From: Styela clava
Taxonomy: Eukaryota > Chordata > Ascidiacea > Stolidobranchia > Styelidae
NCBI RefSeq assembly: GCF_964204865.1
Contig: NC_135255.1
Span: 14,723,135 to 14,787,134 of the forward strand
DNA length: 64,000 bases
Direction of reading: 5' to 3'
Every line of letters starts with the position of its first letter. The stretch's first letter is position 1. A model generated the notes under the pieces. It did not search any database, was not told where the DNA came from, and worked only from the letters and a program-made list of their open reading frames with translations. Made by a program: the position numbers and the translations under genes. Positions 49,898-60,600 of this stretch are shown piece after piece.

Positions 49898-49980
49898 CAA
49901 TGGGAATCCATGGGATGGGATGGGACAGGCATATTTTCGATGGGATGGGAATGGGACAGAAAAAAATGTCCCATGGACAA
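49898..49980. repeat. GGGATGGGA-rich short repeat
   Basis: Several GGGATGGGA and TGGGACAG units are followed by the inverted TGTCCCATGG. Likely a simple-sequence or decayed element. Confidence 0.5.
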
Positions 49981-50720
49981 GCCTGCAAAATGGTAATTGA
50001 TGCATCAGTACACGGGCGGGACTTTGGTACGTCATTTAAATGAAGAAAGTTAAAAGAACAAATGTTAATGTGAATAAACTAAAAGATATGCAATTATATT
50101 CGTCCAGAGAGCGTCTTGAAAGGGTAAAATGCACCGGCGATATAGAGGAAAGAGCGAAGCTATTTACATCTCTCATTAATCATTGCTGCAAATTTAGCAA
50201 AATTGCATAAAAATGACTGTTCTTTTATCCCACACTAAGCTTGATTATGATAATATTGCAATTTGTCACCGTATCAGTTTTCTTCATATAATGCAGATTT
50301 TTATTCCTGATTAGCTGGACGATTAGTAATATTTTGTTACCCTGTGTGACTGTGTTATGGATACTAAAAATAAAAACAGAATGTTACCCTCTGTTCGAAG
50401 TATTTTTCGTTATTATTAAACCACGATCATTTAAAAAACACAATGGAAAGGAAATGGCAGCTTTAGATCCAGTAATTTTCTTATTTGAATCGGACATTCC
50501 TGATTAAAACTCACAATGTCATACCGTATTCTATTATACGCATTAACGTAATCTGTTCCAAGTGAAAATTTTTTAGACTATATTTATCTGTAGCAAAGTA
50601 CGGCGAAAATCATCCTATAGGGAATCACAAACACCCCCTTTGAAATATCTTTTGTAGCTGAATAGGCGACTCAAGTTACAGTGTAAACACAGTATATAAT
50701 ATCAATTCATATACAGTTCA

Positions 50721-50734
50721 TATATATATATATA
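50721..50734 (+). promoter_or_regulatory. TATA-like run upstream of the lectin-like gene
   Basis: TATATATATATATA lies about 65-75 bases upstream of the start codon at 50798. The spacing suits a TATA box with a short 5' UTR, but plain TA repeats are common in this AT-rich DNA. Confidence 0.4.
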
Positions 50735-50797
50735 GCGCTATAATGAGCGTGCCATTGCTGTACAGTTGTATCATTTCGTCAACGAACTTCTGATAGA

Positions 50798-53700
50798 ATG
50801 ATGACTCCGATTGCAATTTTTTACATTTTCGTGATTGCGTGGATTACCAGCGCCAGTACACTTCCAGTTCAAGGAGGGGACTGCAACGATCAAAGTAATC
50901 TTATTTTGCATATAATTTAGAATAGATCAAGCTGAATTAATGATTTTGTGTACTATTATCATTTTCTTTTGCACGGTGCCGGATAAATCTTTATATAGGA
51001 AATGGGAATGTAAAAATTTATTAGTGTTTAGGTTAAATAATTTCAAGTGTCTGAAACCTATTTGGTCCACGCTAAACCTAGATATTAGAACAACATTTCT
51101 TGTCGTAATTTGAAGATATATTCGACAATGGTTCGGTTTTTAATGTTTAAATTTTGATTGAAACATTTGTTTTCTTGCAGTAGATTTGGTTCGGTTTTTA
51201 ATGTTTAAATTTTGATTGAAACATTTGTTTTCTTGCAGTAGGTCTTGCTGTAGATTTGCGAACAAGTTTCAAAAACTGGTATGATGCAAAAGACGAGTGT
51301 GAAAAAAATGGTACAATACTCATGCCGTTTCCATTGAGCAATGCTTGGAATCAAAGTCACCTTAATTCGGCGACCATGCAGTGCAAGAACTTTACACTTT
51401 TTGTCGGAGAGAGTAAGTAAATGGAATATAAAGCAGAGCGCCTAACTGGATAAAAATAGTTGAAAATACACCAACTGCCTTGAAATATTAATCCAAGCAT
51501 AAATATGATAAATAGAATTAAAAAAAAATTAAAGAAATTATACCACCCCTACCTAGTCTTTCTTTTCGGGATCATCGTGGTGTTTTATTTATTACAAAAA
51601 AAACATAAGAGAGAAACAATATTTGGATTCAAATAGGGTTTAAATCAGATCATTATATCCACGTCTGTACGGCTTGCAATAAACTGGACACAAAATGTCT
51701 CACTTATCTCGTGAAATCGGCTCTTTCGCACCTCAGCAGTCACCATTTACATATCGTCACGCTAATAACCGAATTGCGTAAGTCATTTTTGGCGATTTTG
51801 AGTTTTTATTAAAATAAGTATTTATGTAAGGCTGCGCACCTGTCTGTTAACTCAGATTTTATTTTAGGAATTCCGAAACCTATAAAAATGGCGATTTAGT
51901 ATGACATGCACATTTGTGCAATTGTTTCGTCATAATGATTTATCATGGTTACCGCAGGACTATTGTGACGTCACAAAGGCAAAATAATCTCGGTTAAGTA
52001 TTTTCCAGTTTTTGCATCTCGGATTCTAGCTTAGCGCGTATTAATTTGAATTTATACTACAGTATAGGAAGACGTGCACTTGTGATATTCACTGTCCGAG
52101 TCCAATTCACCTTGGTTGGCTTTTATATTGGGTGCATTGCTGTTATATTCTTTATATTTATTCTCATTCTCATTTCGGTGGGTGTGCAGAACATGTTATA
52201 TTGATGAAACATATATTTTTAAACATAAAAAATAATGCAATTGAAACTGATTAGCTATTTTGGGGATTAGACATTGTAGATACTGAGAATTACATTCGTT
52301 TTTGGAATGTTTAGTTTTCAGGACTGGTGCATATAGTAAAGTTGCAAAATTGCGTATGTCCCCAAGTCATAGACACATTTCTGCCTAAGTCACAGTGCGC
52401 CATTATGACGTCACTTAACTGCGTCATACAAATTAACTTAAATCCGGCTACGATCAAAAAATTGAACCATGGCAAATTATTGACTCTCAATTGCATAACA
52501 ATATCATTAGGAAGTTTTTTACGTTTTTCTCAAAACTGCTAAAAATGACTTACGCAATTCGGTTATTAGCGTGACGATATGTGGTGTTGTCTAGTTTCCT
52601 TATTTGCTAGTTGTTTTGTGGACTTGATCTTATACTTATCATCTACACACGTATATATTTCACTGTAATGGCATTACCTATTCTCGACATCCTATTCTCA
52701 TTCATATGTTATGCTTTAAGGAAACGGGTCGGAGTGCCTGACAATACGGAGAGATACAAGTGATAAATACATTAAAGAATGGGTCAGCTGTTACAATGAA
52801 GAATACTTTCTTTGCATTGTGAACGGTGAGTTTTAGAATTAATTTATATATATATATATATCTATAACTATTGTGTCAGGTGTTACGGTGAAACATACTT
52901 TCTCTACATTGCGAGCGGTGATTTTACAGGTAATTTTCAGTATATAACAGGCAATATTCTTTTAGTCTATAACCGCACAATGACTGCTCGATTAAAAAAA
53001 TAGGTTTACCCTTAAATAGATTTACTAGAATGCATTTACTAGAATTTAAATTTAATCTTGGATACTTTGCGCAAGTAATAAAGACGACGTAACGTTTTAA
53101 ATTTGTATAATGACTCATCTGGGACTAATGTTTATTCACTTGATTGGTTTATTATCATACAAAAATGAGGTGGGGTTTCATTATTGAAATTTGCTTGCAG
53201 AAGCATCACCCAATATCACAGATACAACAACTGATTCAGCAGTTACGTCTACCACTACTGAATCGACTACATCGGCGACAAAGGGTAAAAACTTTTATCG
53301 ACAAAATTAGAAATTTCTCTTTTCTGAATTTGTTTGGTAACAATACAATCGCAGATAATACGATTATGAATGCTATTTATCCTGAACTGAATTTGAACAC
53401 TTCTGGATTCATAGTGACCACGCTCTCAAAATATCAAAAAAGTACGTTTGTTACTGGAGAGAATGTTTCCGGATATTTTTAGGTACTCCCGAAGTATGTG
53501 AACCAAGATGGCGGACACCGGAACGTAGTATGTGTATACCAGGTTAGGGTTAGGCCATAATTTCAGGTACAAATACTACGGGAGTCACTTAGCTAGTCCA
53601 CGAAATCCTAATAGAACTAAAATAAGAAGAATTGGAATAAAAGTATGGCCAAATCTAACCTGGTACACATACTATGTTCCGGTGTCCGCCATCTTGGTTC

Positions 53701-53881
53701 ACATACTTCGGGATCAGCTTTTTTTACATCATTCCAAACATATAGATAGAACACCACGACAATCGTAATAAAATAATTTAAAGGAAGACTACTTACGTTA
53801 CAACTTTGTTTTAAAGGATCTCAGTCGGGACTAGGGTTGTTAATCCAACCAGCCTTACTTTACCTATTGCTGAAATGGTGA
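50798..53881 (+). CDS. Small C-type-lectin-like surface or secreted protein (5 exons)
   Basis: Exons 50798-50894, 51239-51412, 52721-52825, 53201-53284 and 53817-53881 join in phase to 174 aa. A signal peptide (about residues 1-22, MMTPIAIFYIFVIAWITSAS) precedes a short domain with the C-type-lectin pattern: NWYDAKDECEKNGTILMPFP in the middle and WVSCYNEEYFLCIV at the end. Seven cysteines are visible and the calcium-site EPN and WND motifs are absent. Then comes a Ser/Thr-rich stalk (TDTTTDSAVTSTTTESTTSA), and the protein ends in SGLGLLIQPALLYLLLKW, hydrophobic to the stop, which suits a GPI-anchor signal or a tail anchor. The true acceptor of exon 2 is the second of two tandem copies; the first would run into a stop. 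A second ATG directly follows the first. Function and ligand are unknown; the short length makes a carbohydrate-binding role uncertain. Confidence 0.75.
51131..51247 (+). repeat. 58-bp tandem duplication spanning a splice acceptor
   Basis: The unit starting GTTCGGTTTTTAATGTTTAA and ending TTGTTTTCTTGCAGTAG occurs twice with a period of 58 bases (starts 51131 and 51189). Each copy contains a full polypyrimidine tract and CAG acceptor of exon 2 of the lectin-like gene. The copies are almost identical. Confidence 0.9.
51750..52581. mobile_element. Long-terminal-inverted-repeat element in a lectin-gene intron (832 bp)
   Basis: About 50 bases at each end are inverted repeats: CATATCGTCACGCTAATAAC then CGAATTGCGTAAGTCATTTTT at the left and the reverse complement at the right. 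The interior has CRE-like TGACGTCA cores near both sides (about 51968-51975 and 52407-52414). No transposase frame was recognised. It fills most of the second intron. Confidence 0.85.
52844..52861. repeat. TA microsatellite
   Basis: A run of about nine TA units just downstream of the donor of exon 3 of the lectin-like gene. Confidence 0.8.
53482..53714. mobile_element. MITE family A, full-length-like copy
   Basis: Left arm GGTACTCCCGAAGTATGTGA then ACCAAGATGGCGGACACCGG. The right arm is the inverted CCGGTGTCCGCCATCTTGGT then TCACATACTTCGGGA. It is among the best preserved copies and lies in the last intron of the lectin-like gene. Confidence 0.85.
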
Positions 53882-55051
53882 AGACGCGACTGATGTAAAT
53901 GACAGTAAGGAGAAAATCAAGCTGCTCACAAGCTCACAGAAGAACAAAGCGTGCAACCTCTTTTTGAATTGCTAGTTTCAGAAGACGATCACGTTCTATT
54001 TCCCCAGTTATCACATAAGCGTTTTGGGATCGGTTAGGGCAGCGACAACTAATTCTAATAATAAAGAAAACCTGTCAGATGAAGCCGGGATCACAATTTT
54101 GGAAACATATACATCCCATTCGGATTAATAGAAATATTTGATGATGATACTTCGAATGGCAGATGGAATTCAAAGTTGGAAAAGTTCGTGAAGTGGCGCA
54201 GACGAAATATGTCGTTTTCACTGAAAAATACCAAGTGGGAGAAACTAAAAATAATAAAATAACCAGGATTATATCAGCACCTTATTTCTTCTGAACTTTC
54301 TTGCCCTCGATGTGACATGAAATTGAAATATTATATTCAACAAAATATGATCATCGAATAACAGCTAGTGATTGCCTATATATATTAAAATGTAATGCTA
54401 AAATGCCAAGTATTTATTTCAGTGCTATTTTGTATTTTCACATATTGAGGGCGCAATGACCTAGATCTTCCAACATTGTCGTATATTTTGTTACCGAAAG
54501 TGTTAAAACTCCAGGATTGGGAACCTGGCAGGATAGACCATTATTGACACATGCCAGGACAGGCTATGACGCACCATACCGATCCACGTTTTTCTTCCCT
54601 GTCTTGAGCATGAATCTTTATGAGATGTATGATTGTAATCATTTTTTAGATATTTACTGAATATCGATTTCGAAGCCGAAGTTGTATTTTAGCTTCGTGT
54701 AAATCGTGCAATATTTCCGTGTTTCCCGTCATTGCTACATTTTAGCAAACGTTCTTATGATAAAAGTGAGTCAGCCAGGCTTTGCTCTTGAGGAAAGTAG
54801 ACATTTCTTCCATGTTTATAATAATGCCTGTGTATGACATACCTGGTACCCATATTCTAACGAATCAAAATTTTATATATTATTATTTTTTAAGATATTG
54901 CACTTTTATTTGCCTTTTTTTACAATAAACGCTCACCGTCTGTAGAACTACGATTTATATTGTGTTTATGATTTGTAAAGTCCAAGATGATATTTTCGGT
55001 TATGCGGATGATTTTTAATAACCGTACCAGGAACATTATGTATTGAATTTT

Positions 55052-55250
55052 GGGTACTTCCGAAGTATGTGAACCAAGATGGCGGACACCGGAACGTAGT
55101 ATGTGTACCAGGTTAGGCCATAATTCCAGGTACAAATACTACGGAAGTCACTTGGAACTCGTAATAAAACTAAAATAAGGAAAATTGTAATAAAATTATG
55201 GCCTAACCTTAACTTGGTACACATAATACGTTCCGGTGTCAGCCATCTTG
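55052..55250. repeat. MITE family A copy, right end truncated
   Basis: Left arm GGGTACTTCCGAAGTATGTG then AACCAAGATGGCGGACACCG. The right arm stops at CCGGTGTCAGCCATCTTG without the terminal GGTTCACATACTTCGGGAG. Confidence 0.8.
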
Positions 55251-56404
55251 ATATTTTGTCTGTTTGCCATGTACAATTGTCCCTGAATCGATTTAATTTA
55301 AATATATATGTATATTAATGGTTAATTTAGACTTGTGGGCTGTGCAAAAGATGTAGCACGTCAGATTTGCGCGGATTTCGCTATTTGAGAACATGGATAA
55401 ATAATACTTTGAGAAAACTAATTAACAGTGACGTAATCTGCTGATAACACAAATAAAACTTTAGGTCGAGCGAACGCAAACGTTGAACCCCAAGTAAACC
55501 AAAATCGAGGGCTATTACTGAGCTATTTTTTCACTGTCTTCATACAACTTTAGATCATTAAAGCTACATAAGACAGGACAAGTTTACATTGAAACTATGT
55601 AATTCGTACCGTGAAATGGCAAGAGAAATAGATCAAAGTACTGCAAATGCAATATACAAATGGTTAAGCAATATGAGAATGCATTAAGTATTTCGCATTA
55701 TTAATATTTAAAAACGAAACTTAGTTTAAATGTACCGCTTAGAGACAACTGATGTAGTGTGATTCATAAGTAATTATCCTTTAGTCTAATTCAGGATAGG
55801 GATAGTATTTGTATTTATATATACCCCGGGGAGAGGAAAGTCGATAAGACGGCCTGTTTATATGGGGCGCCACGGTCTCTTGTCCGGTTACCAGTCCATG
55901 TCGGGTGTGGGGATGGTTAACCAGTTATTTGTTTCAGGTTAAAAATAAGAATTCATATTCAAAATCAATTCCAAATGCAGCAATTTTTTTTCATAAAAGA
56001 TAGAATAACAATTATTTGAGGGTAAAATCACCGTCACCATTCTATTTAATTATCATAAAATAAAAAGCATTAAATATGTTAGAGTGCAATATAAAACATG
56101 CGTGAGTATGTAATATTAGTTAAAAGATCTCATTGCCACGCTAATATCCAAAAAAAGTACAATGTAGCAAGAAACAATACTAAAAAATGGACTACTTGTT
56201 AAATTATTTCTTATACTATTCATTTGAAGCTGGTTATTCTGGCAGTGCATGGCATGAACAAATACGAAATAAAATGAGGTATAATATATACGGACGTTAC
56301 ATTGTTTTACTCCCGCAAGACATGATACTCAACACTGGATTCCCGTTCTCAACATGTCAATTTTTACATGCAAATCTCACAAAATTTTTGAGGAGGATAT
56401 GACT

Positions 56405-56745
56405 CTGGTGGGCCCGACCCTCTCGTGGATCGCGAAAGAGCAATGGGGTTGCGGTAAAATCCTTTTCGACGCTAACTTATGTTAAAACAAAATATCAATC
56501 GAATTTGAAAGATTTGGAATTCGTCACGAGACTCAGCATTACGAAACAGGGCCAAGATTCGATCTTTTGTGCGAGAATATGTAAGCACTTCGGTCTTATT
56601 AAAGGTATTGTCAATTTTATAATTTTTTTTTTAATATTTTTTGCATTATAAAACTTTAATTTATTTTTATTTCAGTTTCTAAGGGTTGCGAAAAAATTTG
56701 GCCGTGACAAGTTGGTCGTGATGAAAAAAGTTTGAAGAACACGCT
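56405..56745 (+). repeat. Family D repeat
   Basis: Second copy of the 5757-6060 sequence, sharing GCTAACTTATGTTAAAACAA, GGGCCAAGATTCGATCTTTT and a T-rich run. It extends further at the right (GGGTTGCG, CAAGTTGGTCGTGATGAAAA, TTTGAAGAACACG). Confidence 0.65.
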
Positions 56746-57235
56746 AATACATGATTTCAACCTGGGTAAAACCCATCTGCTTTTTATTAGAATAGCGGAT
56801 TGACAGAGACGATGGATAAACGCTTACACTCAATTTGAAACAAACGTACATTCAAATTTTCAAGCGCCTTCGCCATAGGCATACCATCAGATTTCAGATT
56901 AAACAATTCAAGTTCCCAATCATGCCTCCAAGGAATAATACCATGTTACGGGAAACAAAATAAATAAGAAGTGGCAAGTATAAGCAACATAGAATGATGA
57001 CTAATGATATATAGTTCAAAACACATTTCATTTTATAACATAGCGAATAAAAACCCCGATGTGCATATCAAAAAATAATTGAAAATAAGAGGAAGCAATA
57101 TCATGTGTGAAATATATTTTAGCATTTACTATTGTGCAATAAGCCTAAGTAGTAATTAATGAGGAGCAAATCTTTTCAATCCTATCGTAAGGACCACACA
57201 ACTGGAACGACATAGGAAGAATTTAACTTACATTA

Positions 57236-57585
57236 AACAAGAGAGCGATGCTCAAATATATGGACACGAAGGCCAAAACAAATTAGTACAAATATTTTAC
57301 AGTACCGGTAATCTAGCAACCAGATCACTGAGGTGTGATCACGAAACCACGGCACGTAATTTTTTATTATGATGACGTCATCACACAAAACTTCGAAGTA
57401 AAAACGAATCCCATAGAACCCACAGATATTTTTGAAATAAATAAAAGTGATGGCCTTCCAGCGACAGCAACAAGTTTAACCATTGAAAATTTCAAAGCAA
57501 TTGGTCGAGTAGTTGAAAAAAACAACGATTTGTTTAACAACAACAACATAATAACAAAACGATCCACAGGGCCACGAGACATTTT
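57236..57585. repeat. MITE family B copy
   Basis: Left end AACAAGAGAGCGATGCTCAA then ATATATGGACACG. The core ATTGAAAATTTCAAAGCAAT is present, and the right side ends AACAACATAATAACAAAACG then ATCCACAGG. It lies about 95 bases beyond the stop codon of the ABC transporter gene. Confidence 0.8.
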
Positions 57586-57678
57586 TATATTGGTTTCAAG
57601 CATTGTTTGGTGTTTTATAGATATTTACTTATAACACGAAAATAAAAATTCCATTGGTTTCATTTTCTGCAAACGTTT

Positions 57679-60600
57679 TTATCCCATAGTTGAAGAAAGT
57701 AATTTCGACAGGGCGGAATCTGGATTTTTTGACAAGACATCAGGAGTATCGAACTCTTCGACCGTGCCTTGGTCCAACACCATAATACGATCGCAAGTCA
57801 TTACTGTATGCAGTCTATGTGCAATAGTAATTAACGTACAATCTGAAAAATATTCGTTTACAGTATCCTGCACAAGTCTATCTGTTCTTGCGTCGATTGA
57901 CGCGGTGGCTTCATCTAAAATAAGCACCTTATTGCGCCTTAATAATGCTCTCGTAAGGCACATTAATTGTCTTTCACCAACGGAAAAATTACCGCCGTTT
58001 TCGCTTACTGGGGCTTCTAGTTTCATAGGCAGGGATAATATAGTTTCTTTGAGATGTGTCCGTTCTAAAGCAAGCCAGATTTCTTCTTCCGAATATTGAT
58101 CAAACGGGTCGACATTGTATTTGACTGTACCCGTGAATAAAACTGGTTCTTGTGGAATGATTGCAATTTTTGATCGCAATTGGGATAATGATAATTCTGC
58201 TATATTGACACCATCAATTTCAATGCTGCCTCCACACAGTTCAACAAGTCTAAATAACACAACCCCCAAAGATGATTTTCCAGATCCCGTGCGTCCAACA
58301 ACTCCGATTTTTTCGCAAGTATTTATAGTGAATGATATATCCTGTAGAACGAGAGGCAGTCCGTCTCTGTACCGCATTTTCACGTTGTTGAATCGAACAG
58401 AACCAAACTCAGGCCATTTTGGATCTAGATCAGCCTTACCGGCAGATTTTGGCTCCTGTGGAACAGTGGTTATGTAGTGAACGATTCGTTCAGCGCAAAC
58501 AAAGTTAGCTTCTGCTTCTACTGACGTTCGTGCCGTGAATTGAAAGATCAGTGACAGCATAAGTGTCGAAGTAATTGCTAGACCGGCATATGCTGCCTGA
58601 ATCGCACCATTAGTGAGAACTATAAGCAGAGAACTGAGAACGACTAGTGATATAGCCATAAAATCGAGTCTGGTGACTAGCCATCGATTAATAGCAACGT
58701 AGAGAAAATATGGGATCGAATTTGTGTCCAAAAGTTCTTGAAACCGAACGAGAAAATCTTTTGTTCGATTGTAAGCTCGAATTGTGTGGATACCAGTAAT
58801 TGAAGTGGTGATGTGGGATATCCATGGCGAACGTGTTATATTATCCTGACGTTTCATCTCTGTAACAGCTCTTTTAAAGATGAAAAATGCAGCCAAAAAT
58901 ACGGGGACATAGATCACCATAGAAGCAAGGAAGTACGGAAACACATACGCGATAAAAATAAGACAAGAAAGAATTAGAACCCAAAATGACAGAACTAAAT
59001 CCACCAACATCGGAATTATAGTATCCAACATATCTTGATCCTTTTGAAATCGATTCAGTATTCGTCCAGTCGGTGTTGTATCAAAAAATTCCATGGTACT
59101 GTGCATTATTTTGTCAAATAACATATTATGTAGTCCATGAGATGCACGTAAACTCAATGTGGCGAAGACATAAGCTTTTAACATCATGGAAAATACAGAA
59201 GCAGCAATAGTGTATCCAAAAACAGACAGATAAAAGTACAATTTTGGGTTATCAATTACTCTATCTTCAACAAAGGGCAGGGGCGATACCGTAGTTTGAC
59301 TTGGTGTTAGACTAGTTGAAACAGTAAAATCAAACGTAGAGTTAAAACCCGACGAAAAATTTGCTTCCCTTGGTAGCCCCGTAAAATTGTTGACAATAAC
59401 TTCGATTGTTGAAACATTGCGACCAGATCCTTGTTTTAGCCAATATGACATCCACGCCGATGAAAATTGCTGACAACCAATGAACAAAATAAAAGTGAAA
59501 AAGTTAAAAATAGTTACGAACCAACCTCCAGCGGCTTTAATGTACATTCTATAGGCTTCGGCGCTTATAGCTCCCTTCGCTTTTTCCTCTATGGTCATGA
59601 GTCGACCACGTTTCATTTTTTCTGCATGGCTGTAAATTTCATCATCAACGGAAGGCAATAGTTTCTCTTTTATTGTATTTTTCGGTTTCTCTTGCTGATC
59701 GCCTTCTTTTTCTTTTGACCACATTTTATAAAGTTGGTAATATTCGTCTCCGTCATTCAAAAGTTCGTCGTGAGTTCCTTGTTCCCAAATGCGACCATCT
59801 TTCATCAGAACTACTTTATCACAGTATGGTAAATACTCAAGTCGATGTGTCACTAGCACTATTGTTTTTCCCATATTTTTCAAAAGTTTCACAATTGCAT
59901 TTTCAAATAAAGCTTTCCCGACATGGGCATCAACCGCGCTGAGGGGATCGTCTAAAAGATATATGTCTTTATCCATATAAATCGCTCTTGCAATATTAAT
60001 CCTTTGTTTTTGGCCGCCGCTCATATTGACCCCGCGTTCACCGACCTCAGTGAAATCTCCACTTTGTAATATGTCAAAGTCTGGCAACAAACAACACGCC
60101 TTTACTATTCTATCATATTTCTCAGTATCATATTGTAATCCGAAAGTTATGTTATCACGAATCGTATCGTTCATTATCCACGCTTGTTGAGCGCAGTAAG
60201 CAATCGATCCGCTTACAGCTACGGATCCATCATCTAATTGAAGATAACCGAGCATGCTAGATACAAGAGAACTTTTTCCACTTCCAACACGGCCACAAAC
60301 ACCGATTAACGACCCTTTGGCTATTTCCATGGTAATGTTGCTGAGGCACGAAGATGACTGTGTCGATGTGGACAATCCATTTTTAGTCAATCCACTCTTT
60401 TCAACATCAATGCTATTTGAAACGTCGTCAGATTTTTCAACACTATTTCCGCCATCCGCGTTCGAACTCTCCGTAGGCCACGATAGAGTTGCTTGATTCA
60501 GTACAATAGGAACGTCTGGTGATTTTATTTCTTTCGTCAAATAATCGATGAATTCTCTTCGATTTAATACTTTTTGAGCTCTGTCAATCGCCACCCCTGC

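Larger units (their letters stand above)
46323..50797. other. Mostly unassigned stretch before the lectin-like gene
   Basis: Holds a family A element (47442-47683), the candidate membrane-anchor exon (48301-48391), a family B fragment (49671-49703) and a GGGATGGGA-rich patch (49898-49980). Nothing else is recognisable. Confidence 0.45.
53882..57678. other. Intergenic between lectin-like gene and ABC transporter gene
   Basis: The first 250 bases contain coding-like sequence (see the finding at 53910-54130). The rest holds a family A element (55052-55250), a family D repeat (56405-56745) and a family B element (57236-57585). The flanking genes converge, so 3' UTRs are expected at both sides. 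Confidence 0.45.

Noticed and set aside
51179-51213. First of the two duplicated acceptors as the start of lectin exon 2
   Set aside because: Reading from 51181 in the required phase meets TGA after about ten codons.
57764-58477. Plus-strand open frames of 110-120 codons at 57764-58099 and 58115-58477
   Set aside because: They are antisense to the second nucleotide-binding domain of the ABC transporter and show no independent similarity.
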